Shown here in pieces: positions 34,229 to 46,762 of a DNA stretch of 64,000 nucleotides (positions within the stretch are counted from its first letter, which is position 1; each line of letters starts with the position of its first letter). The notes beneath the pieces were generated by a model. The model saw only the letters and a program-made list of their open reading frames with translations. It was not told the DNA's origin and ran no database searches. Both the position numbers and the translations under genes were made by a program. The stretch is from Gnetum montanum (lineage: Eukaryota > Streptophyta > Gnetopsida > Gnetales > Gnetaceae), in contig MNCI01015670.1 of the NCBI GenBank assembly GCA_015680685.1, positions 126,486 to 190,485 of the forward strand, in the 5' to 3' direction.

Positions 34229-34328
34229 TATTTATAGGATTTTTGTGCTGCATCAATGGGGTCTCATCGATAGGGTCTTGTCTACATAGTCGGCTCCATA
34301 GATGAGGTCTTGTTGATGGAGCTTATGA
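34229..34328 (-). promoter_or_regulatory. El-3 internal promoter-like block
   Basis: On the minus strand an array of GACAAG/CATCAA/GATGAG-type words (34328-34251; plus strand CATCAATGGGGTCTCATCGA, AGGGTCTTGTC, GATGAGGTCTTGTTGATGG) is followed by CCTATAAATATGC, with TATAAATA at 34236-34229. It lies about 130 bases upstream of the predicted intron donor. The words match those of the El-3 LTR. Confidence 0.6.
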
Positions 34329-34339
34329 CAAAATTTTTC

Positions 34340-34782
34340 ACATTGAAAATTAAGAGAAATAGAAAGAGTTAGGGAATGAACTTGGAATCCTTGGAGAGCC
34401 AAAAAAGCCATGAACACAATGAAATGCTTGAATATGGCTTAGATTATTAACAAAAAGGGAGTTGGAGAAGTGCCATTAAGGAGCACATAGCTAGATGTAA
34501 GTAATGGGGAATGTAGAAGGATTTGATTGCAAAAATGGCTAAGGAACTTAACTAACCCAACCAAGAGAAATACAAGTGGATCCTTCCCATAGCTGGCTCA
34601 TGTCCTTTTTGCCCTTGCATATCCTCAAACTAAGTTTTTGGGCCTCATGGTTGATTAATGGTTATGGAAAGTTAAGGATCTAATCCTGGAAGAATCTACC
34701 TAATAATTTCAACACATCAAACTAAGACATTGAACAAAACATGAAAAATTAATAGTGAGATGAATGATGGAAAGCATTGGTG

Positions 34783-34819
<37 letters not shown>

Positions 34820-35114
34820 TGGAGTTCCAGATCATGATCACATGAAGTCCCTTATGGATCTTGTGATTAAATGACCTGATAAAGTCCATCCTTAGTCTAG
34901 ATTAAAAACCAACCACTTTTAGTGACTTCACATTAATACTCTAAGATAAGTCCACCTCCTCAAGACCCAAGAATGCTCCCATAGATCAATCACCATTCCT
35001 AAAAGAGAGGAAAAGAGAAGTAGAAAGTGAGATGGGCCTTAGTTAGAGGGAACCTTCAAGCATGGGTAGCATGCCTTTCTAGTTTCATAATTAGTGCTTG
35101 TAGCCTGTTATTGA
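34340..35114 (-). other. El-3 spacer, downstream part
   Basis: No coding sequence. Collinear with spacers of El-4, El-2 and El-6 (AGTGGATCCTTCCCATAG, GGCCTTAGTTAGAGGGAACC, GCTTGTAGCC). A GA microsatellite lies at 34785-34817. Ends at the El-4 junction near 35114. Confidence 0.7.
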
Positions 35115-35604
35115 GTTGCTACACGCATGCACATGATGCTTGGTGATCCTAGTAATTAATTAAGCACATCAATATAGTTGCTACACGCATGCACATGATG
35201 CTTGGTGATCCTAGTAATGCTTAATGCTTGGTAATCCAGTAGCATTATACATGTTGAAGATGTGTATAGAAAGTGGAACTGGATGCTTATGTTAGGATTA
35301 GTTAGACATTGGTTAGTTAGTTAGATTAAATTAGCAATTAAATTACTTCATTCCTTTCATCCTTTATTTTAAGCACCCAAAACATAAAACATAAAAATAA
35401 TAAAAATCATATACCTTGATTACACTTAACCATACCTTTGCATATCCCAAGTGTAATTGGGAAGACAATGAATGATTGTTAGGTCAAGTTCACTTCATAG
35501 AGGTTTGTGTATTGGAAGATAAAGGGTCAATGGAATTCAATCGTATCATGTGTGAACACTTAGTGATTCATATGGTTGAGCATAGGGGTATTCATTGCTC
35601 ATCA
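35115..35604 (+). repeat. El-4 5' LTR, truncated, with duplicated filler
   Basis: Sequence from about 35151 (AGTAATTAATTAAGCAC) to GCTCATCA at 35604 matches the second half of the 3' LTR. The first part, 35115-35156, is an exact 42-base copy of 35177-35218, 62 bases away, and has no counterpart at that place in the 3' LTR. U3 and part of R are missing. Confidence 0.8.
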
Positions 35605-35623
35605 TTGGCGCCATTCTTTAGGA
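35605..35623 (+). other. El-4 primer binding site (tRNA-Asp type)
   Basis: TTGGCGCCATTCTTTAGGA adjoins the LTR. The first ten bases match the tRNA-Asp complement closely and the rest is decayed. Confidence 0.75.
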
Positions 35624-35759
35624 CTCGTTTTGCTTGAAACATGCATTATCTAGGCATAGTGAAAATCACTAACATTATTGGATGAACCCTAAGGTCAAAA
35701 ACCATTCTAAAAATAAATATAATAATTTTAGCACATTGATATCTTATTCTAATTATAGA

Positions 35760-38250
35760 ATGTCTTCTTCTCACAAGCATGATGATACTAAATTGGTAGT
35801 GCCTCAAGAATGCAGGGTGGTAAATACTCATCTAGATGAGTATGTGCTTGACTTCACCTTTATCTTGCATCAAGATGAACAACTGCAATGGTGAGATATG
35901 GAGGGAAACATTGTAATGCCTCTTGATCAATATATGCTTAGTGTGCTACTCCAAATTCTTAGGAGGTTAGGCATCCAGGATCTTCAAGAAGAGTATGTTA
36001 TGCATGACCATGACTATCAAGACTACCATCCCACTAAAACACAATGTAGGAGAGATCAATACTAGGAGAAGTACCATGAGGCTTTGAAGGGGAAACGGTT
36101 CATCAATCCCTTGTTTCTGCTCACCAAGATGATAATAAGAATCCTCCCTCTAGGATTCTCGACATGAAGACTCTCCACCCCTTGATATTGGTGATGAGGG
36201 CTTGAACTTGAATCTACAACCCACTATCAATAATCTAGATTTATTCAAAAGTAGGAGTCAAAGTAGGGGCTCAGGCAAGCATCAGAATGACAAGAAAGCT
36301 GAAGAATGTGACCATGAAAAGTGTAGAGGAGGTGGTAGACACCATGATGATGGAATTCCTCCTTCCTCTTTACCCTCTTCATCTACATATTCTTCTTCCT
36401 CTTCTGTTTCTAACAAATGCCATAGAAAGAACAATCATGATGAAGGTAAATAGTGGGATAATAATGATCATCGGGCCCACCATGAATGAAGGGGTAGTAA
36501 AGGACATCTTAGGCATCATTGAAATAATGATGATGATGAACCTTTGCTGGAAACTCAGAGTATGCTGAATATTGCAAAGGTAGTAAAAATTCCAACCAAG
36601 CATGTGAAAGATAGTTAGATTAAGCAACTTGACATGAAAAATATCCCCAAATTTAATGGGGGATATAACTCTAATTCACAAACACATCTTCAACCCTTTC
36701 ATGATGCTTGTGCCTTATAGAATATTGAAAATGATTAGTAGAAATTAAAGATATTTTCTAGGACACTCATCAAGGAAGCAGAAAGCTAGTAGTGATCCTT
36801 GGAGTTAGAATTCATTTGCAGGTGGAGTATAATGCTAAAGTTGTTCAATGATAAATATTAGACATACTCCCAAGTGTAGTATCTAAGAAGCCAAATCCAA
36901 GGATGGAAGCAAGGAATACATGAACCCTTAGATGCCACCATGGGTAGATACTATTCTCTCATACACTAATGCCCTAGCCATGATTATTCTAAGTGGGAAT
37001 AACTTTGCCACATCATAGATGGACTCAGATCATAAATGAGAAAAACTCTTGGGGTCTATGCACAAGGAAGACTATTAGAACTTAGAGCCCATCAAATCCA
37101 AAGGCTGATAAAGCAAGTAGCAAAAGAAGAAGGAGAGTTGATAAAATAGGAAAGTATTAAGGAATATAACAAGGATCCTTCTGTTAGAAAAAGGGAGGTC
37201 TAATGTTGTGACAATGAGGAAGAGTCATCACTTGATGAGGTGGTGTAGTGAAAAACCTTACCAATCCAAATCTAGTTTTGATATATCAGCCAAGGTTGAT
37301 AAATTATGGAACTCTTTGGATGAAAAATTCCAAACTATAATAATCACAGAAGAATCAGGAGAGCATAGTAGTGATCATGATTACAAAAGGCAAAAAGAAG
37401 CTGAATGTGCCTACCAAAGGGGTAAGGGCAAGGCTGCAATAGTAGAAGAGGTTGTGCAGTCAAAAATTAAATGATGATGGTGGGTGTGACATCTACCAAT
37501 ATGAACATCCTAAAGGATGTTGCTTTGTCATGTCACACTTGGATAAGTTTGGGGTGCACGCACAAAATCCTAAACTAGTAAGAAGGCAAGCACCCAGAAG
37601 ATTGCCTTATCCTCAAGGCAATCCAAAGTAGTTCCACCACCAACAACAAACTTATTATCCAAGTAAAGCTCTGCCACAACCATATGAGAAGCATCAGTAA
37701 TGGAAACATCCATAATTATGGGGGATGCCACCACCAAGGTAGTAGTACCCTTATAGATAACCAAATCCATATGGGTACTATGTTTGGCAACCAATGTCTC
37801 TATGTGACTCTTCTAGTCATGCTTCTTTTCATCATCACTACTACCCTCTAGATTATGACAAAACTTATTCTCCATCTACTAGAGGGTAAACCCCATATCC
37901 TTATCATCCTCGTCATCCTTCAACACATGCTCCTCGACCCTCAACCTAATTACCACCTACTCTATCCATGGAGGATGAGCTTCTAGCCCAACCACAACAA
38001 TGTAATGCTACCAGGGTCATTAACTTATAGCTAGCTCCTTAGCTAAGTGGTTTGGAACCAAGATCCCATAAAAGATCATTCTTTTGAACTAATAGCCCTA
38101 CTAAATCCTCACCTACTTATGCAGCTAGTCATCCTATATCTCCTTCATCCTCTACACGCATTCCTTTCAAGAGCCCTTCAAACCAAACACATCCTAAGAT
38201 TCATACAATTATGTTAATCCACATTATATCTAATTGGATCAAGCTAGCAA
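35760..38250 (+). pseudogene. El-4 gag remnant
   Basis: Start ATG at 35760 gives MSSSHKHDDTK, the same MSSS start as El-2 and El-6, then TYL-free gag sequence with DEYVLDFTFILHQDEQ. The core appears at about 36640-37080 (a GGYNSNSQTHLQPFHDACA-like region, WRSIMLKLFNDKY and IDGLRS), followed by a helical charged region and the zinc box CDIYQYEHPKGCC near 37490, with the second Cys changed to Tyr. A proline/glutamine-rich tail follows. Stops and frameshifts are numerous. Confidence 0.8.
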
Positions 38251-38289
38251 CCTTCCTAGGAAAAGAGCTAATCCTAGAAGTCCTCTCAT

Positions 38290-38960
38290 CTATTTGCAGA
38301 TTGCTAGGAATGATCCATGCAAGGCTCTTCTTAACTCAAATTCTAGAGTTAATATGAGTGCTCATGAAATGCACAACACTTGAAACCTGCCTCCTCTTAA
38401 GAAGAGCAACATCCATTTAGAACTAACATATCAATCCATCACTTTTCCATTAGGATTAGTAGAAGATATTGTGACCCTATCTATGGGTGGTCTTATCTTG
38501 TTAATTTCCTGGTAATCAAAGTTGACAATTGTAAAGGGGACTTTGCAATAATTATGGGAAGGGCTTGGTTGAGCATTGTTGATGCAAAAATGGACATTAG
38601 AGATCTTTTTTTGGAAATTTCCAAGGAAAATGCATTTATAAAGATCGAGAAGAAATGAGTTCCATGAATCGCGTATAGCATATAGGGTGCAACTGCGTGC
38701 AAAAACTCTTGTTCATGAAAAGAACAACCATTTCTGCATGTAGGTAGTGTGCAAATGAGACAAATATTTAAAGGTGCCTATCCGTAGCAGTCACAAAATA
38801 GGAGGGCACCCAGTGGTTGATAGTTGATCTTGGAAGTAACACACTTTGCATGGAACCTATTGATAGCTTAACATGTGCATATGTTGAAGGCATGGATGAG
38901 CTAGAGCAATTTCATCACCAACTCTCTAATGATGCAAATAATGATACTAATTGGGGAGAG
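38290..38960 (+). pseudogene. El-4 protease remnant
   Basis: The active-site region reads CKALLNSNSRVN near 38320, where D-S-G has become N-S-N. Downstream, GDFAIIMGRAWLSIVDAKMD (about 38535-38595) is the conserved C-terminal part shared with El-2. A WGELEIPK linker lies near 38955. Inactive. Confidence 0.75.
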
Positions 38961-39099
38961 TTGGAAATCCCTAAAAATTTTAAACAAGAACCCTTAGAGT
39001 TGAAAACTCTACCTACTAGCATTAAGTATGCATTTTTGAAAAATAGCAAGCCAACAATCATTAATGTTAATCTTGCTCTTGAATAGAAACGGATGCTAT

Positions 39100-40500
39100 T
39101 AAGAGTGGTCAACAAATGGCTAATAGCCTTTGCTTGGTCATATCTTAAACTCACAAGGATTGATCGTAGGATATGCTAGCATCATATCTACATTGATCCA
39201 GCCATAGCCAAAGAGGTAACCATAGTAGCGATTGAACCCCAAATTAAAGTAGATTGTCAAAGAGGAAATCAAACAACTCCTTAAGGTAGGGTTTATCTAT
39301 CCCATTGCAAATAGTGAGTGGATTATTCCACTCATGATTATGCCAAAGAAAGGTGGCAAGTGGTGGGTATGCATCAACTTCCAGCTCTTGAATATGGAAA
39401 CATTCAAAGATCACTTTCCATTGCCATTTGTGAATCAAGTGTTGGATACTATATTTGGACATTGTTAGTACAATGTTTTAGATGGTTATAGTGGCCATAA
39501 CCAAATCTAGATCGTGCCAGAGGATTAGGCCAAAACAACATTCACAAGTTCCTCAAGGACTTTTGCATATCGAAAGATGCCTTTTGATTTGTGCTCCTAC
39601 AACATTTCAACGCTTGCTCTTGGGCATTTTTTAGTAATAAACTAGTTGTAGGATGAAAGTCTTCATGGATGACTTTTCCACCTATGACACCACATTTGAG
39701 GAAGCCTTGGACTACCTTGAGTAAGTGCTTAAAAGGTGTGTGGAGTTGAATCTTCAGCTCAATTGGTAGAAGAGCCATCTAATGGTCTAGGAAGGCATTG
39801 TATTAGGGCACAGAATTTCTCAGGTAGGGATTGAGGTGGATCCTAAAAATATAAGGGTTATTAAAGGAATAACTCACCAACTAGAAATCATTAAAGATGT
39901 TTGGTTATTCCTTGGACACACTGGCTACTACCAAAAATTCATAGAAAATTTCTCTAAGATTGTAACACTGTTAATCGATCTTACAAAGAAAGATGCTCCA
40001 TTCATCAAGACCAAGGAATGCAAAAATGCATTCTAGAGCCTCAAGTAGAAGCTCATAGAGACTCCAATTCTATAAGCACTTGACTAGTCTAGACCATTTC
40101 ATATCATGAAAAATGCATCAAATTATGCCTTGGGAGCCATGCTTATGAAGTTGGATGATAAAAAACATCCATATTACATCCACTATGCAAGTCAAAGCAT
40201 TATGGGTGAAAAATTGAATTACACCACAATGGAGAAAGAACTAATGGTAGTGGTGTAAGCTCTAGAGAAGTTGAAGCACTGTATGCTTGGATACAAAGTG
40301 TTTGTGCACACTAACCATAGTGCAATTCACTTCGTAATGAATAAGCCAACGGTGAGCCCTTGTGTCATATGGTGGTTGGTGATCTTATAGGAGTTGGATC
40401 TTACAATGGTAGGTCAAAAGGACACTAAGAATGTGGTCACTAATCACTTGTCTCAATTACGATGGGATAACAAAGAGGAGATTCTACTCTTTGATCAATT
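39100..40500 (+). pseudogene. El-4 reverse transcriptase and RNase H remnant
   Basis: RT begins with IVKEEIKQLLK (about 39255) and IMPKKGGKWWVCINFQLLN. It has FPLPFVNQVLD, a DGYSGHNQI box, and the catalytic FMDDFSTY at 39662-39673, the F-M-D-D form used by Athila elements. The connection domain FLGHTGYYQKFI lies near 39910. RNase H follows with RPFHIMKNASNYALGAML (catalytic D changed to N) and the YTTMEKELMVVV glutamate near 40225. At least a dozen stops and several frameshifts interrupt it. Confidence 0.85.
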
Positions 40501-40559
40501 TTTTGATGAAATCCTCTTTATAAGTGAAATAAATGAGCATGTGCATGTAGAGCCAAAAT

Positions 40560-41775
40560 GATATGATGGCATCCTCACTTATCTTCTCACTCAGGAGATG
40601 CCACAAGATCTGGACCATAAGAAGATAGAATAGTTTCTTCATCAGGCCAAATGCTTCATGGAAATGAATGGATACATTTACAAGGTGTGTGTTGATGACC
40701 TAGTTTGTTTGTGTGTACTTGATGCTAATCATCTACACATTCTCCAAGATACTCACGAGGGTGCTTGTGGGGGCCACTATGTTGGAAGATGCATGGTTAT
40801 TAAGACCCTGATGGTAGAGTATTATTAGCCAATCATCTTTAGGGATGTCCACTATTATGAATGCTATTAACAAGATGGTGGAATGATCACTCAAATGGAG
40901 GAACCTCAACAGTGGATACAACCATTGAAATCCTTCAACATATGGAGCATCGATTTCATGGGTTCCATCACACCCATGTCAAATGGAAAGGCATAGATAA
41001 TCATCATTGTTGATTATTGTATAAAATGGGCATAAGTAGTAGCCATTGTTGACTGTACATCATCTACTACTGCACAGTTTGTACAACATTTGTAAACAAG
41101 TTTGGGATGCCACATGCACTAATTTTTGATAATGAACCCATTTTACAAGCACCAATTTTCACAAGCTCATGCAATGCTTGGGGGTTGAACATAAATTAAC
41201 AACACCCTACCACCCCCAAGCCAATGATCAAGTAGAGGTTACTAACAAGTAGATTACAAAGATCTTAACAAGAACTGTTAGCATATATAGGAGGGATTGG
41301 AACACAAAACTCAATGATGCCCTCTAGGCCTACTGCTCAACATGGAAACTTCCTATAGGCTTCTCTACCTATGAGCTAGTGTATGGGAAACTACCAACAC
41401 TTATAAAATTCAAGCTCTGTATAGTTTCAACAACATGTGACCTAGATCTTGACCTAAGTCTAACATAAAGAGAATGATTAATAAACTTTAACATGCTAGA
41501 TGAAAACTGATTAGTGGTCCTATCCTTGAATGAAGTGTGCAAGGCATTTAGCAAGCAATGACATGATCTAAGAATAAGGAAAGTGAAATTTTAACCTAGA
41601 GATAAGGTTCTCTACTAAAACCCCACACATGTACCTCAACGAACTATGTTCCAAATGTTGTGGGAAGGGCCTTACATCATTCATGAAATGTTTTCTTTTG
41701 AGGTCATGTTAATTTACAAACCTGAGAGCCCAAATGAAAAGTAGCTGGTTAACACACAATAAATTAAGCCTTTCC
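40560..41775 (+). pseudogene. El-4 integrase remnant
   Basis: The zinc-binding HHCC part is around 40735-40870 (HILQDTHEGACGGHYVG, then a decayed C-x2-C). The catalytic core begins [16 protein letters not shown], first Asp at 40952-40954, and continues through a frame-shifted DNE-type region near 41130 and a PHPQ.N box near 41210. The C-terminal GPY/F module reads FQMLWEGPYIIHE near 41650. It would have inserted the element DNA into the genome. Confidence 0.8.
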
Positions 41776-41858
41776 ATGAGCCCAAGCAAGCTAGTGCAAA
41801 AAATGCCTTATCATATGGACAACCACAATTAATCTTTTAAATCTCCTCCTTTCAACTT

Positions 41859-41875
41859 AGTCATGGGGGAGATGG
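41859..41875 (+). other. El-4 internal PPT-like motif after pol
   Basis: AGTCATGGGGGAGATGG, close to the true PPT core (CAATCATGGGGGTA). Present at the same place, just after the integrase end, in El-2, El-3, El-5 and El-6. Confidence 0.5.
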
Positions 41876-43370
41876 CCATCTATGCTAACCATTTACATGG
41901 CTCCTTATTTTTTTATCTTTATGTTTTTCACTTTTTGTTTTACACTATTATTTTTCCAAATTTTTGTTTTACAAAATTGTTAGTACATTTTATCTGTCTT
42001 GAATATTTTATAATTTCTTGTATATTATATTTTTTTGGTGTGATTTTTTGATGATTTTTGCTAATAAAGTGCCTTATTGCCAATAAGACATAGTGATGCT
42101 ATTGCTAGTTACTAATGGTGGTTTGTACTTAATGTTTTTGAATACTAATGTCTTATGTCTATTTTTGAATTTTGATGATTAATAACTAAGATTGGTTTCT
42201 TTGTCATGGAACAGATAGTAAGTCCACATCATCCACCCATCCACAAACTCTATGGTTTTCTTTGTTTTGAAAATATAATGTCCCTTTTTTAATAATAAAA
42301 CCTTAAAAAACTTATGACCTTGGTAGTTTTTAGACTTGAAAAAAATTCAAAAGTTTGAAAAGGGTGTGACTTCAAGAGGATTCAAAGCCCTTTGCAGCTT
42401 CTAGCATCTTGAGTGTAAGTGTGTTTTTCATGGATTTCTTGCCATTCCATGTTAACCAATAATAAGAAGTTGAATAAGTCTTTACATGGTGTGGTCTCCA
42501 TCCAAAAATTCAAAAACGAAAAAGAAAAGAACACATGATGAAATTTCAAAGCACACCCCTTAGACAAAATAAATGAGCTACAAGCACTGATTATGGGATT
42601 AGAAAGACATGTTATCCATGCTTGAAGGTCCCCTTTAACTAAGGCCCTTCCTCACTTCTTGCTTCTCTTTTCTTCTCAAATAAGGAGAAATGGTTATCTG
42701 TGGAAGCATGCTTGTGTCTTAAAGGGGTGGACTAGTCCTAGAGTGAGGATGCAAAGTCACTGAAAGTGGTTGGTTTTGGTTTTGACTAAGGTTGGACTTT
42801 ATCGAGTCATTTAACCATGAAACTCACAAGGGACTTTATGTGACTATGATTGGAAGATCCATTCCATTCTCTATCTCATCCATCAATACTTTCCATAACT
42901 CACCTCATTGTTGTTTGTCCATGTTTTCACCCAATGTCTTAGTTGCATGTGTTGAAATTCCTCACTAGATTCTCCGAGTTTGGTCCTTAAATTTTCATAA
43001 TCATTAATCAACTATGGGGCCCACAGACTCCTTAGTTGAAGTTATGCAAGGACAAAAAGGACATGTGCCACTATGGGGAGGTTCTACCTGCATATCTCAT
43101 GATTTGATTAGTTAAGTTCCCTACCCTTAGATATTACTGCAATCAAATCTTTCGCATGCTCCATCATGCATCCAACTGTGTGCTGCTTAAGGTAGTTTTC
43201 TTTATGAAATCTCATTCTCAAATCATTTCTCCATTTTTTCAACTTCAACATCCTCTTCTAATATTTTCATTATGTTCATGGCTTTTTAGGCTTCTAATTG
43301 ATCCTCATTTCATGCAAGAACTCCTTATTTTTCATTACTTTTCAAAAAGTCAATGATTGTTAACAGCTAC
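41876..43370 (+). other. El-4 spacer
   Basis: No coding sequence. Begins with a T-rich tract, then landmarks shared with all other copies (CATCATCCACCCATCCAC, GGGTGTGACTTCAAGAGG, GCTACAAGCACTGATTATG, AGGACATGTGCCACTATGGG). Confidence 0.7.
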
Positions 43371-43509
43371 GTCGATTAGGCCTAGTTGATGTGGCCTACT
43401 ACATCGACTAGGCCTAGTTGATGTGGCCTACTACATCGACTAGGCCTAGTTGACATGACTACCTACATTGACTAGGGCTAGTCAACATAGTGTACAAATC
43501 CTATAAATT
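43371..43509 (+). promoter_or_regulatory. El-4 internal promoter: four 32-bp palindromic repeats plus TATA
   Basis: Four head-to-tail units of 32 bases at 43371-43402, 43403-43434, 43435-43466 and 43467-43498, each centred on a near-palindrome (TCGACTAGGCCTAGTTGA). The first two differ by two bases, the fourth is most diverged. CCTATAAATTCC follows directly, with the TATA box at 43502-43509. The same words and CCTATAAATA occur in this element's LTR. Confidence 0.75.
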
Positions 43510-43657
43510 CCACCCATCACTTTGAATTTTTTTTTCATTTACTTCAAAATAAGAGGGAATTTTTTGCAATTTTTTAGAGCCGAAAACCTTACAAAACCCA
43601 TAACTTTCATATTATTTGTCCAAATCACTTTGCTCTTCAATCCTAAAGATACTAGAG

Positions 43658-43935
43658 GTAAGCTCTTCGTTATGGGTGCCATAAACCTTAAGGTTTCTGA
43701 TGAATTTTTTTCTAATTTCCAAACGGTTAATGAATAAAATAATATTAAACCATCAATTTTTGAGAGTTTAGCCCTTCCAACAAACTTCGGTAAACTTAAA
43801 ATTAATTATTAATATTAAAATAAAAGTAAAATAATAATTGAAATGATCAATCGACCATGATCACTACTAAATTTCCCAAAAAGATAAGGTAAGTTACACA
43901 TTAAATAATAACCCTTAATCATGTTGTGATCATAG
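43658..43935 (+). other. El-4 predicted leader intron of the 3' ORF
   Basis: Donor TAGAG|GTAAGC at 43658. Acceptor GATCATAG ends at 43935, directly followed by the ATG. Length 278 bases. Confidence 0.6.
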
Positions 43936-46762
43936 ATGACACCAAGACTAAAATGGTTGCCTAAAGGAGGACCATCATAACTAAAGTACAAACTACCTAG
44001 AGGTGGAAGAAAATAGTAGGAACAAGCCTAGGAGTAGGCAGTAGAAACTCATGCAACAAGACCTCTTTGGGAGGAGCCCAAAGTGAAATTTGTTCAACAG
44101 ATTCCCAAGGAAGAGGCTGCAACTAAACAATCTCAAAGAGGAAAGGCACCAAAGCCCACACCAAGACTTGAGGTCACATTAACACAAGCTTTCTTTAACA
44201 TGATCAGGTCTTATGATGTCCAATGCTTAATTCTCTAATAACTGAACTTTGGGCCATTCTTGCAAAATGCTCCACTAGAAGTCAAAACAAAATTGCAAAA
44301 CTCATCCATGTGGCCAATCATCACTTGTAATGGGGAGTGGCACATGGGAGAGACATATCTCTTCTATAACAATAGAAAGGTAGGAGACACTATGAGAATC
44401 AAGGATATTTAGGTGTCCTACTCAGCAGAAGCTATTGCAAAGGCTCTTAGTCTTCCTGATTCTAGCACTCATCTAGTAGAGATGTTCATGCATGTAGACC
44501 CAAAGGAGTGGACCCAATGATGTTATGGGGTTAATTGTAAGGATTTTGATGTGCTCACACCAGTAGAGCACATATACTTCAAAAATAGTGGCTTATCACC
44601 TTACTTCAATGGTGAGGCACAATAAGGTGACTACTTTCTCTGCCTGAGCATGTACCACTTTAAGTGACAAATTACCTATTAACCTTCCATAGTTAATATA
44701 TCTGGAGAAGGAAAAGTATTTCAAGTAAATGAATATGGAAGGAAAACCCTATCATTTGCATGCCTTATCAGAAAACTTTGTAAGAGGGTAGGGATAGTTT
44801 GCTATGCAAATGACACAATCAGGCATACTCTCGATTTCTCTTGGTCTGAGATAATGAAAGACAAGACCCTTGCCATGTCCAAAGAAGAGGAGCAGTAACT
44901 ACCACCTCCACCACACACTTAGAAGACAATGTTGGAGGCCTACATAGCCATTGAACACCTATGCAAAATCTAAGAGTAGATTTTACATGATCAAGAACAA
45001 GTGGTGGGGATCCATCTATGTACCATTTTGCAATGAGTCACCTCAATGAAGTGGTTCAAATAATTAGTCAGATGAAGAGAGGTGGACTAGTACACTTAGC
45101 CCAAAGAAAGTAGCTATCCATGAGGTTAAATCCTAGTGCTCAAGAGCTAACGATGTCTCTCTTACAACAATAATAATTCATAGAAATATCTGAGAATGCT
45201 ACTACCTTTTCGATACTCTTGGAGGAAGGTGAGAAGGCAACTATCTTGGTGATGCAATACCAAGGGTAAGAGACCACAGTAAAATTTATTGCTAATTGAA
45301 TCGCCAAACTACTAAACACACCTTCAGCATCTATATCAAATGTTTTTGCACTCAAAGATGTGCAAATGTTCATAGGGACTATTAGCAGCTAATTGAGTGT
45401 AGCATGGCACCAGGAATTGCTGGACTGACTAGTGAAAATTGGGCATCTAATTTTTGATATCTTTAATTTTTTGAATAACATCACTGTAACCTAGTCAGAG
45501 CTACTTGAAGCAAAGGGCAAATGCATCATTCTGAAAGGGAAAGTTGAAATTTCTTAAGCACAAAACCAATGCTTGGCTATGAAAGTTGTCGAATTAAGAG
45601 CCCACATTGCTAATCCTATGTTCCTCAACTTTGCATTAACAAGAGATGAGTTTTTTCAATAGCTTCAAGATAGACTTAAACAAGTTAAGGCAGGGATGGT
45701 AATGATCATCTTTGACCAGTTTGTGGCTAAGGCCAAGACATATTCAGTTTAGAAGGACTTGGTCTAGATGCACTTAGAGAATGAGATGCTAACCGCAGAG
45801 AATCATTGCATGTAGAATGTTGATGTGCAGAAATAGCAAATGCAAGAATTCATCCATCAATAGCAAGAGCAGCTAGCAAGGGTGAACAATGAGCTTAGGA
45901 GATTGATAGCAAAGAATAAAAATCTCTCTATGGAGGAAGCCCACACCTTATGCCAAAAATCTACAATTGAGATTTTCATCTAGAAGAATGAGGCTCTCAA
46001 ATTTGAGAGAGTCAAGAACCACTATAGAGATCAAGTTGGCCTACAAAAGAAAGTTAATAAAGAACACATCCAAATGGCTAAGGCAAAAGTAAATGAGACC
46101 CTCTAGCAACTCTAGTAAGGAGAAGAGGTGTGGTGACTTATCATTAATGGGATAGATGCCTACAACAAAGTGGAAATTTGCATGAAGGAGTTGAAAATTG
46201 AAGAGATGACTAAATATATGGAGCTTGCCAATCTTTGATATGCAAACTTGGTAATGCTAACTGCTGGATGACTACAATCAGAGTAAAAAACATAGGTGGC
46301 CAGCTCATACTTGCTATACAAGGCAGAGTTCAAGCACCATAAGGAAATCAAGCAAAAGCTAAATGTAAAGTTCTTAGGGCAAGATTCATTGATCAAAGAT
46401 CAACTGCTAAGAACCTAACCAGAAGAATGAATGATTACCAAGAATTGTAGAATGCAATCAAGGTGTTTGACATTGAACATAAAGAATTTGCTATCTAGTT
46501 CATTAATGTTAAGGAGCTATTCCCAAAAATTCCATGTCCTTGGGATGTTCCCATTCCAATCCACATTGGCAAAGCTACATAGACCATGCATGATTCCAAG
46601 AGCTAGGAGGAGAAGATGAAAACATTTTTGGATGCTTTCCATCTTTCACTAGAAGTTACAGTCGCAACAGGACAACCACAACAACCTCAACCACTGTGTG
46701 TGCTTGAAGTAGGAGAAGGTCCCTTAGAACCTTAGGAGCCTCCACCACCTGGGACTATTTAA
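43936..46762 (+). pseudogene. El-4 3' ORF remnant
   Basis: Starts MTPRLKW and ends at an aligned TAA at 46760-46762, about 942 codons. The N-terminal domain is recognisable near 44290-44460 (SSMWPIITCNGEWHMGETYL, then EAIAKALSLPDS). The middle and C-terminal parts are Glu/Lys/Gln-rich with heptad-like spacing, and the tail is rich in Pro and Gln. Most interrupting stops are single-base derivatives of CAG, CAA or TGG. Matches El-1, El-3 and El-5 in order. No signal peptide or membrane segment is seen. Function unknown. Confidence 0.7.

Larger units (their letters stand above)
29880..35114 (-). mobile_element. El-3, downstream half (3' ORF and 3' LTR)
   Basis: Minus-strand Athila-like element: spacer, internal promoter block, predicted intron, 3' ORF, PPT and 3' LTR. 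The upstream half is at 47828-51074. The spacer halves align with El-4's own spacer so that the left half begins at the equivalent of El-4 position about 42585 and the right half ends at the equivalent of about 42331. El-4 therefore inserted in this spacer and about 250 bases were lost at the left junction. The 5' LTR and gag of El-3 lie beyond the window because El-5 splits it again at 51074. Confidence 0.75.

Noticed and set aside
43371-43498. 32-bp direct repeats as a CRISPR array
   Set aside because: Units are contiguous without spacers, the genome is a plant, and the block sits just upstream of a TATA box inside a retrotransposon.
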